Source: Shewanella putrefaciens (GTDB lineage: Bacteria > Pseudomonadota > Gammaproteobacteria > Enterobacterales > Shewanellaceae). Taken from it: DNA of 64,000 bases. The notes under the pieces were generated by a model. The model searched no databases and was not told the origin of the DNA. It saw only the letters and a program-made list of their open reading frames with translations. Made by a program: the position numbers and the translations under genes. The DNA lies in NCBI RefSeq assembly GCF_016406325.1, contig NZ_CP066370.1, forward strand, positions 806,001 through 870,000. Reading direction: 5' to 3'. The first letter of the stretch is position 1. Every line of letters begins with the position of its first letter. Shown here in pieces: positions 18,831 to 29,181 of this stretch.

Positions 18831-19676
18831 ATGGGCATGCGTATTCTTTGGTTTCTTGTGTTAACGCTGAGCATTCTTTCAGGAGCGGCTGCAGCATCGG
18901 ATATTGCCAGCAGTGTTAACGGAGGTACTAATCGTCTTGCTGACGGCGGTGATTTTGAACTGGGCATGAGTGTTTACGGGATAAATCGAGTCGATGTTCG
19001 GCAAACGGATGATGGTGCTGCACAGTTGTCTTTGTTGATAAGTGGTATGTACCAGTATAAAGGGCTATTTGTTGAGATGATCCACCAATCTCAAGATGGC
19101 ATTAATCTAGGGTTTAATCTTTGGAGCTCAGAGGATTGGTCTTTAGAGTTGCTGCTGGCTAATTTACAAAGTTCATGGTCTCGTCCTGATGTTGATCCCC
19201 GAACACTCGATGAAGCTGGCCGCAATGCTTATTTACTCTCGGAAGATTCTCTTTATATTGGCGCAGGTTTTCGTGCCACGCGTTATTGGGGCGATAACTA
19301 CGTTTTCCAGTATAGATTAGTGTCTGATTACTACGATGACCAAGGGATTCAGAGTTCAGCTAGATTAGGCAAGTCTTGGCAAGTGCGTAATTGGAATTTT
19401 CACGTATTAGGGAGCGTCGGCTACTCATCCGCCACCTTAAATCGTTATCTTTTTGGGATCAGTAAGGAAGAAGCGACCGAACGCTTTCCTGAATATCAAC
19501 CAAACAGTTCTTTTAGTTACGGTATGGAGGTGGGGGTTGCCTATCCTTTAAGTGAGAGTGTTGTCTTTCGAGCTATGTATCGCTTGAACCTGTTGTCCAA
19601 AGAAGTTACAGACAGTCCCCTAAATCAAGCCAGCTATGTCTCCTATTTTAATGCCTCTATTAGCTATGTGTTTTAG
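18831..19676 (+). CDS. MipA/OmpV family outer-membrane protein
   Basis: Outer-membrane beta-barrel of about 281 residues. The signal peptide MRILWFLVLTLSILSGAAAAS is followed by alternating amphipathic strands and a C-terminal aromatic end (SISYVF), the barrel-assembly signature. GAGFRATRYWGDNYVFQYRL and SFSYGMEVGVAYPLSESVVFRAMYRLN are MipA/OmpV-like. Start is uncertain: GTG 18822, ATG 18831 and ATG 18837 are in frame; 18831 has TGTGAG close upstream. It heads a cluster with a DUF3019-like gene (9-base gap), a response regulator and a kinase, so the kinase may sense envelope or cationic-peptide stress. Confidence 0.82.
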   Translation: MGMRILWFLVLTLSILSGAAAASDIASSVNGGTNRLADGGDFELGMSVYGINRVDVRQTDDGAAQLSLLISGMYQYKGLFVEMIHQSQDGINLGFNLWSSEDWSLELLLANLQSSWSRPDVDPRTLDEAGRNAYLLSEDSLYIGAGFRATRYWGDNYVFQYRLVSDYYDDQGIQSSARLGKSWQVRNWNFHVLGSVGYSSATLNRYLFGISKEEATERFPEYQPNSSFSYGMEVGVAYPLSESVVFRAMYRLNLLSKEVTDSPLNQASYVSYFNASISYVF

Positions 19677-19685
19677 GGGGAGAGC

Positions 19686-20075
19686 ATGAACCGATTGTAT
19701 TTATGGTTAGCGTTAGTGATGCTGAGCACTTCCTTTGGTGTTTGCAGTCAGGATGATGCCGTTATTTTTACTGCGACCCCAGAACGCTGCATTGCGCTAC
19801 ATAAAGGGCAAACTTGCTATCAAGATGTGTTGTTTCGGTGGCAGACACCCGCGAGTGGTGAGTACTGTCTGATTTTGTCAGACCATGGACACCAGTTAAC
19901 CTGCTGGACTGGCAAAGCGTTGCAAGAATACCAATATAGTTTTGAGGGGGATAAAACGGCCACTTTTAGTCTTATTCGTAATGATGATGTGCAACCGCTC
20001 GCGCAAGTCAAAGTGGTCGTGACATGGGTTTATAAGGCCCCTAAACAGAGTCAATCCGGCTGGAGGTTATTCTAA
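19686..20075 (+). CDS. DUF3019-like periplasmic protein
   Basis: A 129-residue exported protein: signal peptide MNRLYLWLALVMLSTSFGVCS, then a compact beta-rich domain with several cysteines (ERCIALHKGQTCYQDVLFRW, GEYCLIL, LTCWTG). I recognise the pattern as DUF3019, a small family often seen beside MipA and a two-component system in Shewanella relatives. GGGGAGAG immediately precedes the ATG. It starts nine bases after the MipA stop and ends one base before the response regulator, so all four genes probably share a transcript. Biochemical role unknown; ligand sensing for the kinase is a guess. Confidence 0.7.
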   Translation: MNRLYLWLALVMLSTSFGVCSQDDAVIFTATPERCIALHKGQTCYQDVLFRWQTPASGEYCLILSDHGHQLTCWTGKALQEYQYSFEGDKTATFSLIRNDDVQPLAQVKVVVTWVYKAPKQSQSGWRLF

Positions 20076-20076
20076 C

Positions 20077-20772
20077 ATGTCAGTTGCCAAGCACATCTTA
20101 GTCGTAGAGGACGATACCTCTCTGGCAGAGTGGATCAGTGATTATTTACTGGATCACGGTTACGAGGTGACGGTTGCCAGCCAAGGCGACTTCGCCTTAG
20201 AGATGATAGCCGATGAGACACCTGACTTAGTGCTACTCGACGTGATGATGCCCGTTAAAAATGGTTTCGATGTGTGTAAAGAGGCTAGGGCATTTTATGC
20301 GGGGCCTATTTTATTTATGACGGCTTGCGTTGAGGACGGCGATGAAATCCGCGGGTTAGATGCTGGGGCTGATGATTACCTGACGAAACCGATCCGGCCA
20401 CAGGTATTGTTGGCGCGAATAAAAGCCCTATTACGCCGCGTGGGTGATGAGGAGCAAAAGCTGCAATTAGTGTTTGATTCTTTAGTGTTAAATGCGACGG
20501 CAAAATCAGTCACTATTGATAAACAGCCGCTGGATTTGAATGCCAATGAGTTTGATGTCTTGTGGCTGCTCGCATTGAAAGCGGGCACGATAGTGAGTCG
20601 CAATGAGTTGGTGGCTCAACTGCGGGGCATTGAATACGATGGTTTGGATCGTTCGATTGATATCCGTATATCACGCTTACGCAAGAAATTGCAGGATGCG
20701 TTGAGTCAGCCCTATAAAGTCAAAACCATTCGTGGCAAGGGATATTTATTTTGCCGCGATGAGATTGAGTAA
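20077..20772 (+). CDS. OmpR-family response regulator (RstA-like)
   Basis: 231 residues: receiver domain with acidic pair E11-D12-D13, phospho-acceptor Asp about 55 (LVLLDVMMP), Thr about 82 and Lys about 104 (DYLTKP), then an OmpR/PhoB winged helix ending VKTIRGKGYLF. Overall sequence resembles RstA. It is one base after the DUF3019-like gene and five bases before its kinase partner. Likely targets are this operon and the nearby second mipA operon, by inference from proximity only. Confidence 0.92.
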   Translation: MSVAKHILVVEDDTSLAEWISDYLLDHGYEVTVASQGDFALEMIADETPDLVLLDVMMPVKNGFDVCKEARAFYAGPILFMTACVEDGDEIRGLDAGADDYLTKPIRPQVLLARIKALLRRVGDEEQKLQLVFDSLVLNATAKSVTIDKQPLDLNANEFDVLWLLALKAGTIVSRNELVAQLRGIEYDGLDRSIDIRISRLRKKLQDALSQPYKVKTIRGKGYLFCRDEIE

Positions 20773-20777
20773 GCGTT

Positions 20778-22073
20778 ATGAAGAAGTTGATGGCTTCGCT
20801 CGTGCTGGTGGTGCTAGTCGCCATTGCGAGTTTAGGTTGGTCGATAAGTGAGTTTGCAACACTTATTGATTCTGATAATAAAACGCCTAGTCCAGCAACT
20901 CACCTTGCGGCATTAAAGCTACTGGGCGGTTCACTAGCACAGACGTTAGATAATGATCCCTTGCCCAATAATGCGTTTATAGATAACTGGAATCAGCGAA
21001 ATGCAGATCAATTGTCTTTGGTGAATGAGGCGGATTTCGTCTTACCCTCAGCCCTAAAAACAGAGTTTTATTCAGGGGAATCATTACTGCTGGAGTCCGA
21101 TGATGGCATCTCTTTGCACTATTTATTGCCTAAAACGGGTCAGGTGCTGAATATCAATACCCAGATAGTGACGCCCGCCGATGTGAGTTTTAACGCGAAT
21201 AAACTGTATACCATGCTTTTTTATGGCGGTGTGGTGGTGATTTTGTTGGTGTGGGTGTCTCCTTTAATCCGCCAACTGGTTAATCTCAGTAAAGCGACTC
21301 AAGCATTTGGTATGGGGGAGTTACAGCAGCGAATTCCTGTCAGTAAAACATCGTACATAGGTGCAATTGAAAGTGAATTTAATCGCATGGCCGATCGTAT
21401 TCAACAACTGATCGATGACAATAAATTGCTTAGCCGGGCAGTTTCCCATGATTTAAAAACGCCAATAGCACGGCTCAGATTTGGTATTGCGGCGTTAGAA
21501 GAAACCCAAAGCGAACAGCTTAGGGTGAAGTATTTCCAACGATTGAACCGCGATCTGGACACAATGGAAGACTTGGTGATGACACTGCTCAGTTATGCCC
21601 GCCTTGATGAGGCAAATATCCAACCTGATTGGCAGCCTATTGAGCTTAATACTTGGTTGTTGGAAAAGTATCAAGGCCAAGTATATCCAGGATTTTCAGT
21701 GGAACTCATTACCAGCCCAACTCCGCTGAACATCAAGACAGATCCTAAGTATTTATCAATGCAGGTGAACAATTTACTCAATAATGCGCTGCGTTTTGGT
21801 CGTGCCAACATCCGGCTGATGTTGGCATTGGAAGATGGGATTGCGTGGTTACACGTTGACGATGATGGCCCTGGCATAGATGAACAGGAATCTGCTCAAG
21901 TGATTAAACCTTTTGTGCGTGGTCAGCACAGCCGCGGAAATTCCGGTCATGGCATGGGTCTGGCGATTGTCGATAGAATTGGTTGTTGGATGGGGTCCAA
22001 ATTGTGTATTGGCCGCTCTCCTGACTTGGGTGGTGCTCGTATGTCATTGAGGTTTACATTGAGGAATAATTGA
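20778..22073 (+). CDS. membrane sensor histidine kinase (RstB-like)
   Basis: 431 residues with a first membrane segment near 5-25, a periplasmic domain of about 115 residues, a second segment near 142-162, a HAMP linker, and a HisKA/HATPase core. Phospho-accepting His is about 224 (AVSHDLKTPIARLRFG), N box NNLLNNALRFG, G1 box DDDGPGID, G2 box GHGMGLAIV. Cognate kinase for the regulator five bases upstream. The periplasmic part is short and not assigned to a named sensor domain. Confidence 0.92.
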   Translation: MKKLMASLVLVVLVAIASLGWSISEFATLIDSDNKTPSPATHLAALKLLGGSLAQTLDNDPLPNNAFIDNWNQRNADQLSLVNEADFVLPSALKTEFYSGESLLLESDDGISLHYLLPKTGQVLNINTQIVTPADVSFNANKLYTMLFYGGVVVILLVWVSPLIRQLVNLSKATQAFGMGELQQRIPVSKTSYIGAIESEFNRMADRIQQLIDDNKLLSRAVSHDLKTPIARLRFGIAALEETQSEQLRVKYFQRLNRDLDTMEDLVMTLLSYARLDEANIQPDWQPIELNTWLLEKYQGQVYPGFSVELITSPTPLNIKTDPKYLSMQVNNLLNNALRFGRANIRLMLALEDGIAWLHVDDDGPGIDEQESAQVIKPFVRGQHSRGNSGHGMGLAIVDRIGCWMGSKLCIGRSPDLGGARMSLRFTLRNN

Positions 22074-22112
22074 CTCGCTGAATATATATAAATGTTGATG
22101 ATATTATTAATA

Positions 22113-22152
22113 AAAAAGTGCATCAGCAAGTATGTAAACTGATGCACTTTTT
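22113..22152. terminator. bidirectional terminator
   Basis: Fourteen-base stem AAAAAGTGCATCAG/CTGATGCACTTTTT (22113-22126 with 22139-22152), with A and T tracts at the ends. Separates the kinase gene from the convergent lipoprotein gene. Confidence 0.85.
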
Positions 22153-22186
22153 AGCTATCCATTCGTTATCCGAGATCTACGAGCAA

Positions 22187-22645
22187 TTAACTTTTCACAT
22201 TGACATGGCTAAGTATGTAATCTGTCTCGTAGATGCGGGAACTCGCATTTTCGGGTTTGCTAGGTAAACCTGTGACTTCGACCATGACAGACGTTTCTTG
22301 ATTCATCGTCGACGTTCCCCACATGATATCATCACGGCTGTTTTTTCCCACACCGAACTGACCCACTGCATCACGATCCGTTTGTTCGCGAGTGAATGTA
22401 AAATAGGCATAACCCGCCTGTTTACATAACTCGGCCGATTTACGCATAACGTATTTACGAGCCAATGCGCGGTCAGTGTTGGTATTGCCAACAAAGCTAA
22501 TCTGCCAGCTATCGGATGCAATTTGTACGGTTTCAAACCCTTTACCGAAAGACCAAAAGTGTTTTTCGGTATCGTAGGACGTGGCACAAGCTGAAAGCAT
22601 CAGAGCTAGCCCGGTACATATAAACATTTTTCTGATGAGTATCAT
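22187..22645 (-). CDS. lipoprotein, CC0125/CC1285-like family
   Basis: 152 residues with lipobox LSAC (MFICTGLALMLSACATSY), so a lipid-anchored envelope protein. The body SWQISFVGNTNTDRALARKYVMRKSAELCKQAGYAYF matches the small CC0125/CC1285 type of bacterial lipoprotein, in which a GN-T motif precedes an Ala/Arg-rich helix. It begins 21 bases after the stop of the second mipA gene and is probably co-transcribed. Function unknown. Confidence 0.75.
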   Translation of the reverse strand: MILIRKMFICTGLALMLSACATSYDTEKHFWSFGKGFETVQIASDSWQISFVGNTNTDRALARKYVMRKSAELCKQAGYAYFTFTREQTDRDAVGQFGVGKNSRDDIMWGTSTMNQETSVMVEVTGLPSKPENASSRIYETDYILSHVNVKS

Positions 22646-22666
22646 GATCTTGTCTCATAAAGTGGT

Positions 22667-23440
22667 TTAGAAGCTATAGGTCACGCCAAGGGTGGTAACC
22701 CACTGGTTGTTACTGTCTATTAGCGGAGAGTCAGCCATATTGGCACCTATGTGCGAGTAACCAGTGGTTTGAGTGATATCTAAATGTTTAGTGACTGGGA
22801 TAACCAAAGCGTAACCTAGCTTATATGCAAAGGTGCCGTCGGCTTGATAGGCAGGGCGCAGCGCCGTTGCTTCAGATGATGTCACACCTGCGTAATAGTT
22901 TGCGAAATCTTTACTGAAATAGTGCACTCCCGCATAAGGCACCAGATCCCCGAAGCCAAGATTGATTGGATGATAATAGGTGATATCAGCCTGAAAACCA
23001 TTATAGACACCCGTTACATCGTGTTGGAATTTGGATGATAGCGTGCCATTTCCTAAATGAATGTCGGCGTTTAACCCCAAATCACCACTGAATTTGCGAT
23101 CCTTCATGCCCGTTAAAATATCGGCATCATCGGCATCAAAGCCGGGATTCGCGACCATAAAAACGCTGAAATTGACGGTACTATCGTTATTGCCTAAAAA
23201 ACGGTAGTTGATGCCGGACAGATCGGCGTTAAAGTCTTCACCGTGGTAGCCGCCATTGAGGTAGGCACCAGTTTGGTGATCTTGACCCTTATAGAACTTA
23301 CTGCCTGTTGCAACTCCGGCACCCGCAAAAAACTGATCCTGATGGCTATAAATATTACCGTTGCGTATGTAGGTATTGCCTTCAGCAAGGGCATGGCTTG
23401 ACATCAAAATGGTTGTGATTACAAAGCAAAGTTTTTTCAT
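22667..23440 (-). CDS. MipA/OmpV family outer-membrane protein (second copy)
   Basis: 257 residues from ATG 23440, which has AAGGA seven bases upstream and begins a clean signal peptide MKKLCFVITTILMSSHALA; the in-frame extension to 23482 is not used. The mature part is a beta-barrel with the MipA features DQFFAGAGVATGSKFYKGQ, ETTAL-like turn SSEATALRPAY and a terminal TLGVTYSF. It heads a two-gene operon with the lipoprotein. It and the first mipA copy flank the two-component genes on opposite strands. Confidence 0.85.
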   Translation of the reverse strand: MKKLCFVITTILMSSHALAEGNTYIRNGNIYSHQDQFFAGAGVATGSKFYKGQDHQTGAYLNGGYHGEDFNADLSGINYRFLGNNDSTVNFSVFMVANPGFDADDADILTGMKDRKFSGDLGLNADIHLGNGTLSSKFQHDVTGVYNGFQADITYYHPINLGFGDLVPYAGVHYFSKDFANYYAGVTSSEATALRPAYQADGTFAYKLGYALVIPVTKHLDITQTTGYSHIGANMADSPLIDSNNQWVTTLGVTYSF

Positions 23441-23614
23441 TTTTAGATCCTTATGACATCTGTCTAGTGACTGTGGCGACACTATATTTCAGATATGAAT
23501 AGGACTCTGTATCCGAATGTAACCTAGATAAGGTTATCAATGGCACTTTGCTAAACTGAGGAATAGTGTGAAGGAAAGTAGTGTTAGGGAATGCAAGAAC
23601 ATTAATGTCAATCA

Positions 23615-23644
23615 GTAGCATCAGGCACATTTTCCTGATGCTAC
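23615..23644 (-). terminator. hairpin downstream of tas
   Basis: Eleven-base perfect stem GTAGCATCAGG/CCTGATGCTAC (23615-23625 with 23634-23644), no strong T-run. Terminator-like, 30 bases after the tas stop. Confidence 0.55.
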
Positions 23645-23673
23645 CCCTCTAGCACTCCGCTCACTTTATCTGA

Positions 23674-24714
23674 CTAAGGGCAGGGTAATCTAAATTGATC
23701 GGACAGTTGGTTTAATCGTACTAATAACTCAGGCGATAGGGTGACTTTTAAACTGTCGATATTTTCTTTCAGTTGATACAAGTCGGTAGCGCCTATGATA
23801 TTGGAGCCGACAAACTTACGTGAGTTAACAAAAGCTAACGCCATTTGGGCGGGTGTGAGTTTGAACTCGCGGGCCAAATCGACATAGGCCTTTGTGGCAT
23901 CCAGTGCCATTTGTGAACCAGTATAGCGGGCGAAACGCTTAAACAAGGTCAGGCGCGCGCCTTCAGGCCATTGGTCGTTGCAATATTTTCCCGTCAAGGC
24001 GCCAAAGGCCAGCGGCGAATAGGCAAGTAGTGGCAATTCTTCACGGTGGCTGATTTCGCTCATGCCGACTTCAAAACTGCGATTAAGCAAGTTATAGGGA
24101 TTTTGCACACTCACAATACGCGGCAAGCCGTGTTTTTCGGCGAGTTGCAGGTACTTCATTAAACCCCATGGCGTTTCGTTCGACACTCCTATGTAGCGTA
24201 CTTTACCTTGGCGGATCACTTCGGCGAGCGCTTCTAAGGTTTCGAGGATCGGCGTTTGATGCTCATGATCTTGCTCGTCGTAAAACAGTTCACCAAAAAA
24301 GTTAGTATTACGGTCAGGCCAATGGAGTTGATAAAGGTCGATAGTGTCTATTTGGAGGCGTGCTAAAGAGGCGTCAACCGCTTGATGGATGTTGTTCCAG
24401 TCCAGCGCCATATTTTTGCGAATGTAATCACTTTTACCCCCCGGTGCGGCAATTTTAGTGGCGATCACGAGGTCGTCTCGGTTACCGCGGGCCTTGATAT
24501 ATTGCCCAAGGATACGCTCGGTTTCCCCTTGGGTTTCTGGCTTAGGTGGTACGGGATACATTTCTGCGGTGTCGATGAAATTAATGCCATTTCCTATGGC
24601 GTAGTCTAGCTGTGCAAACGCTTCGGCTTGGGTATTTTGTTCGCCCCAAGTCATAGTGCCTAAACAAATTTTACTGACTTCAAGATTAGAATGCGGTATG
24701 CGTCTGTATTCCAT
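23674..24714 (-). CDS. tas: aldo/keto reductase Tas
   Basis: NADP(H)-dependent aldo-keto reductase of 346 residues, the same length as E. coli Tas. Motifs: LGTMTWGEQNTQAEAFAQLDYA, the catalytic Asp/Tyr region FIDTAEMYPVPPKPETQGETE, the TKI segment with Lys, and the LYQLHWPDR block. AGGAG lies about eight bases before the ATG. Physiological substrate unknown; Tas was named for complementing tyrosine auxotrophy under starvation. It is divergent from nqrA with a 454-base spacer in which I saw no further gene. Confidence 0.92.
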   Translation of the reverse strand: MEYRRIPHSNLEVSKICLGTMTWGEQNTQAEAFAQLDYAIGNGINFIDTAEMYPVPPKPETQGETERILGQYIKARGNRDDLVIATKIAAPGGKSDYIRKNMALDWNNIHQAVDASLARLQIDTIDLYQLHWPDRNTNFFGELFYDEQDHEHQTPILETLEALAEVIRQGKVRYIGVSNETPWGLMKYLQLAEKHGLPRIVSVQNPYNLLNRSFEVGMSEISHREELPLLAYSPLAFGALTGKYCNDQWPEGARLTLFKRFARYTGSQMALDATKAYVDLAREFKLTPAQMALAFVNSRKFVGSNIIGATDLYQLKENIDSLKVTLSPELLVRLNQLSDQFRLPCP

Positions 24715-25168
24715 CTATTTCTCCTACGGAAACTCTCTTAGTTTGAGGCTACCAAGCTTTTGCTGTAAAGCAAAGGTTAAACCATAGGTTGAAATGTTAG
24801 TGCGCTAAAAATAGCCAACAAGCAGAGCCGTGTTTACCTAGGTTAATGCATACCATTGGTTGAAGTTTGTTCTTTGAGTGTCAGTTTTCGTCCTTTTGTC
24901 ATTAAATTGTGCTGAAATCTCAATTTTTGCTTATTTATGATAATCTTAGCGATGACTAAAACAGCAATACTGTATTTATGTACGAGTTGTTATAAAACTA
25001 CATTTCAGGGCTTGCATTGGGGCTGGATGTGAATCTGCGTCACGCAATCATGTAAATTTACGTATCTAACTTACGAATTTGCCGAGGAATGTGACGCCAA
25101 TATCGGATTCTTTGTTAACAAACCTGTACCCTAAAGTATCTAAAAATTTTTTATGGTTGATATTTGTG

Positions 25169-26539
25169 ATGGCAGATTTTTCAAACCAAATAATAACGAT
25201 CAAAAAAGGCCTCGACTTGCCGATAGCGGGCGAGCCTAGGCAGATCATTGAATCCGGTAATAAGCCATCCCAAGTGGCCATACTGGGCGAGGAATATGTT
25301 GGCTTAAAACCGACTATGTTGGTTGAGGTCGGCGATAAGGTCAAAAAGGGCCAACCTTTGTTTGAAGATAAAAAAACAAAGGGAGTCTTATTTACCGCCC
25401 CCGCCAGTGGTGAAATTGTCGCGATTAATCGCGGGGATCGCCGAGTGCTGCAATCCGTAGTGATTGGTTGCGATGGATTAGATGTAAATGAGCAGATCCG
25501 TTTTGATATTCTCCCTGATGTGATCTCGTTATCGCGCCAAGTCGTTCAAGATCAACTCGTGAGCAGTGGTCTATGGACAGCGCTTCGCACCCGTCCTTTT
25601 TCAAGAGTGCCAGCCTTAGATAGCCAGCCAGCAGGTATATTTGTCACCGCAATAGATACTAATCCACTTGCCGCCGATCCCCGTTTGATTATTGCAGAAC
25701 AGCTTGAAGCCTTTAAAACGGGCTTACAGGTGTTGACTCGCTTAACCGAAGGCAAGGTTTATCTATGTCAGGATAAGGGTGATGCCATTGCCTGTGATGT
25801 TTCACCCAATCTTGAAATTCGCCGTTTTACAGGTGTGCATCCAGCGGGGCTAGCGGGTACCCATATCCACTTCACTTTACCTGTGAGCTTAGAGCGTCAG
25901 GTATGGCATATCGGCTATCAGGATGTGATTGCCTACGGCAAGTTATTCCAAACCGGTGAGTTGTATACCGACCGCATCATCGCCTTAGGTGGCCCAAGCG
26001 TACTGAATCCACGTTTACTGCGGACTCAGCTTGGTGCTGAGTTAAGCGTGCTTGTAGCTGATGAGATTAAACCCGGTAATAACCGTGTGGTATCAGGCTC
26101 TGTGTTATCTGGCCATACTGCTGCGGGTGTACATGACTTTTTAGGCCGATTCCATAACCAAGTGTCAGTATTGGCAGAAGATGCACAGCATCAAGTGCTC
26201 CCTTGGGTTCGTGGTGGTTCGGATAAATTCTCTATCACTCGGGCTGTCACCTCTCGATTATTTGGTGCTTCTAAACGGTTTGAGTTTACGACCCATCAAG
26301 GTGGCTCACAGCGTGCGATGATGGCCTTTGGTCAATTAGATCGCGTGATGCCGCTGGATATTTTGCCTACTTTACTGGTTCGCGACTTAGTGGTGCGTGA
26401 TACCGATGAGGCGCAGGCATTAGGTGCATTAGAGTTAGATGAAGAAGATTTGGCGTTATGTACCTTTGTATGTCCCGGCAAATATGACTTTGGTAAAGAA
26501 TTGCGTGCCTGTCTAGATGTTATTGAGAGGGAAGGTTAA
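25169..26539 (+). CDS. nqrA: Na+-translocating NADH:quinone reductase subunit A
   Basis: Peripheral cytoplasmic subunit of the NQR sodium pump, 456 residues from ATG 25169. The N-terminus [20 protein letters not shown], then [24 protein letters not shown], is diagnostic. The frame stays open upstream to 25079, but that part is not NqrA-like. No strong ribosome site is visible, so the exact start is open. It starts the nqrABCDEF operon, with its stop overlapping the nqrB start by one base. Confidence 0.93.
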   Translation: MADFSNQIITIKKGLDLPIAGEPRQIIESGNKPSQVAILGEEYVGLKPTMLVEVGDKVKKGQPLFEDKKTKGVLFTAPASGEIVAINRGDRRVLQSVVIGCDGLDVNEQIRFDILPDVISLSRQVVQDQLVSSGLWTALRTRPFSRVPALDSQPAGIFVTAIDTNPLAADPRLIIAEQLEAFKTGLQVLTRLTEGKVYLCQDKGDAIACDVSPNLEIRRFTGVHPAGLAGTHIHFTLPVSLERQVWHIGYQDVIAYGKLFQTGELYTDRIIALGGPSVLNPRLLRTQLGAELSVLVADEIKPGNNRVVSGSVLSGHTAAGVHDFLGRFHNQVSVLAEDAQHQVLPWVRGGSDKFSITRAVTSRLFGASKRFEFTTHQGGSQRAMMAFGQLDRVMPLDILPTLLVRDLVVRDTDEAQALGALELDEEDLALCTFVCPGKYDFGKELRACLDVIEREG

Positions 26540-27771
26540 TGACCAAGCAAGTTAAAAAACCTGATTTACAGGACGCCCCAGATTTACAACAAGAGTACTA
26601 CGCAACGGGTAAGTCGATGAAAGGCTTTTTGCGCTCATTGGTTATTGCCAGTGGTCGCAGCACTAAGGGGCAAGTACATGTACGTGACGCAATTGACGTA
26701 AAACGTACTATGACCTTAGTCGGCCTTTGTTTACTACCTGCCATTTTATTTGGTTTATATAACGTGGGTTTACAGGCTCAGATTGCGCTCTCTACAGGAT
26801 TAACCACACCTGATACTTGGAAGCTTATTATCTTTAATAGCCTTTCAGGAGGGTTAAGCGAGCAAACTGGGGTGGTGGGCTTATTTCTCTATGGCCTAAG
26901 TTTCTATTTACCCATCTATCTCACCGCATTGCTAACCAGTTTATTTTGGGAAGTAGTGTTTGCGCGGGTTCGTGGTCAAGAATTACACGAAGGCTTCTTC
27001 GTGACAGCGCTATTGTTTACCTTAATCTTACCTGTATCAACACCACTATGGCTGGTGGCCATGGGGATTTGCTTCGGTGTTGTTGTGGCTAAGGAGCTAT
27101 TTGGTGGTATGGGATATAACTTCCTAAACCCTGCACTGGCGGGCCTTGCCTTTATTTACTTTGCCTATCCATCTGAAGTGTCTACCGTAAAACAGTTAGT
27201 GGCCGTTGATGGTTTTGCCGGCGCAACGGCGCTGGCACAAACCGCAGCGGGCAAACTGAGTTTTGCCGATTACTCTTGGTTTAGCGCCTTTAGCGATCCT
27301 AACTGGTGGAACAACTTTTTTGGTTTTACCGTGGGTGCCATTGGTGAAACCAGCGCCTTAGCGATTTTAATCGGCGGGGCATTCCTGCTGATCAGCCGTT
27401 TAGCCGATTGGCGTATTGTTGCTGGTGTAATGCTTGGCATGATAGCCACCGCAAGCCTGTGTAATTTGATTGGTTCTAACAGCAACCAAATGATGGCAAT
27501 GCCATGGACTTGGCATCTTGTGACGGGTGGTTTTGCGTTGGCGATGATGTTTATGGCGACTGACCCCGTAACGACTTCTTACACTCGTCCAGGCAAATAT
27601 ATTTACGGTGCCTTGATTGGGTTTATGACTGTGCTTATCCGTGTCGCGAACCCCAAAATGGCAGAGGGCGTGATGTTAGCGATTCTGTTTGCCAACCTTT
27701 GGGCGCCGTTGTTCGATTATCTGGTGGCCCGCGCCAACATCAAACGGAGATTAAAACGTCATGGTATTTAA
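26539..27771 (+). CDS. nqrB: NQR subunit B
   Basis: 410-residue integral membrane subunit carrying a covalently bound FMN and involved in Na+ translocation. The flavinylation motif appears in VDGFAGATALAQ with the acceptor Thr at about 230. The long N-terminus with VHVRDAIDVKRTMTLVGLCLLPA and about ten membrane segments are as in the family. Its start overlaps the nqrA stop and its end overlaps nqrC by 11 bases. Confidence 0.95.
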   Translation: MTKQVKKPDLQDAPDLQQEYYATGKSMKGFLRSLVIASGRSTKGQVHVRDAIDVKRTMTLVGLCLLPAILFGLYNVGLQAQIALSTGLTTPDTWKLIIFNSLSGGLSEQTGVVGLFLYGLSFYLPIYLTALLTSLFWEVVFARVRGQELHEGFFVTALLFTLILPVSTPLWLVAMGICFGVVVAKELFGGMGYNFLNPALAGLAFIYFAYPSEVSTVKQLVAVDGFAGATALAQTAAGKLSFADYSWFSAFSDPNWWNNFFGFTVGAIGETSALAILIGGAFLLISRLADWRIVAGVMLGMIATASLCNLIGSNSNQMMAMPWTWHLVTGGFALAMMFMATDPVTTSYTRPGKYIYGALIGFMTVLIRVANPKMAEGVMLAILFANLWAPLFDYLVARANIKRRLKRHGI

Positions 27772-28555
27772 GAAAGATACAGTGGTGGGGACCATGATCT
27801 TCACCATTACGCTCTGCCTTTTGTGTTCCTTTATGATCACAGGTACCGCAGGCATATTGAAAGAGCGCAAATTAGCGAAAAAACGTGACGAAGTGCAGCG
27901 TTATGTGTTGATGGCTGCCGATGTTAACTTAGGCCAAGGTAATGAGTTTAGAGAGATTTTTGCTAAATCGGTTAAACCGTTATTGATCAATCTAGACACA
28001 GGTAAGGTGGATTCTGACGCTAACGTGCTTGATTTTGACGAGCGTATGGCCGCCATCAATCCTGAGACCTCAAGTACGCCGAAAAAAGATATCGCCAAGA
28101 TTAAAACCCGTGCGAACGATGCCCGAGTATTTAAAGTGTTCGATGACAGCGGCAAATTATCCAGCGTAGTCGTGCCCTTCTACGGTAAAGGACTATGGTC
28201 GATGATCTACGGTTATGTGGCAGTTGAACCTGATTTCAACACCATTAAAGGGCTCGTCGTGTACGAGCACGGTGAAACGCCTGGTATTGGTGATTTTTTG
28301 ACGGATCCTAGTTGGTCATCGCAGTGGAAGGGTAAGCAATTATTTGATGGAAAAGGCAAATTTTCGATACGCCTCGTTAAAGGTGGTGCCAAAGAAGGCG
28401 ACATTCACGGTGTGGATGCGGTAAGTGGCGCAACCATGACTGGCCGAGGTGTGCAGCGTGCAATGGAGTTTTGGTTTGGTGTTGAGGGTTTCCAAACCTT
28501 CTTTAACCAGTTAAAGACGTCAGCGGTGCAAGGTGAGTTTGGGGGTGAAAAATGA
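27761..28555 (+). CDS. nqrC: NQR subunit C
   Basis: 264 residues: N-terminal membrane anchor ([22 protein letters not shown]) and a periplasmic FMN-binding domain with covalent FMN on Thr about 225 in [15 protein letters not shown]. The [12 protein letters not shown] segment is typical of NqrC/RnfG. Overlaps nqrB by 11 bases and nqrD by four. Confidence 0.95.
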   Translation: MVFKKDTVVGTMIFTITLCLLCSFMITGTAGILKERKLAKKRDEVQRYVLMAADVNLGQGNEFREIFAKSVKPLLINLDTGKVDSDANVLDFDERMAAINPETSSTPKKDIAKIKTRANDARVFKVFDDSGKLSSVVVPFYGKGLWSMIYGYVAVEPDFNTIKGLVVYEHGETPGIGDFLTDPSWSSQWKGKQLFDGKGKFSIRLVKGGAKEGDIHGVDAVSGATMTGRGVQRAMEFWFGVEGFQTFFNQLKTSAVQGEFGGEK

Positions 28556-29172
28556 GCAATACTTTATCCATGCGTGACATGTTAACGGGGCCAGTGTTTG
28601 CCAATAACCCTGTTGCTATGCAAGTGCTTGGCGTATGTTCAGCCTTAGCCGTCAGTAACTCAATGCAAACGGCCCTAGTGATGACACTGGCGGTGACCTT
28701 TGTATTGGTGTTCTCTAACCTGATTATTTCGACCATCCGTAGTTTTATTCCTAACAGTGTGCGCATTATCGCCCAGATGACGGTTATTGCTTCTTTAGTG
28801 ATTATTGTTGATATGGTTTTGCAAGATATAGCCTATGAGTTATCTAAGCAACTATCTGTATTTGTTGGGTTAATCATTACTAACTGCATCATTATGGGCC
28901 GTGCAGAAGCCTTTGCGATGAAGTATCCACCGCACTTGGCGATTGTCGACGCTTTAGGTAATGCAATGGGTTATGGCTTGGTTTTATTAAGTGTCGCTTT
29001 TGTACGTGAACTCTTTGGCACGGGTAATTTATTTGGTCATAGCGTGTTTACCACCATCGAAAACGGCGGTTGGTATTTGCCGAACGAAATGTTTAAGTTA
29101 CCACCGAGCGCCTTCTTCCTGATCGGTGCGCTGATCTGGACTATTAATGTGATCCAGCGGAAACGGGGTTAA
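28552..29172 (+). CDS. nqrD: NQR subunit D
   Basis: 206-residue integral membrane subunit with about six segments. [18 protein letters not shown] and [15 protein letters not shown] carry the conserved features of the NqrD/RnfE family, including the Cys that helps hold an iron centre between NqrD and NqrE. Starts inside the nqrC stop (ATGA). Confidence 0.95.
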   Translation: MSNTLSMRDMLTGPVFANNPVAMQVLGVCSALAVSNSMQTALVMTLAVTFVLVFSNLIISTIRSFIPNSVRIIAQMTVIASLVIIVDMVLQDIAYELSKQLSVFVGLIITNCIIMGRAEAFAMKYPPHLAIVDALGNAMGYGLVLLSVAFVRELFGTGNLFGHSVFTTIENGGWYLPNEMFKLPPSAFFLIGALIWTINVIQRKRG

Positions 29173-29181
29173 GGAGCAGAT

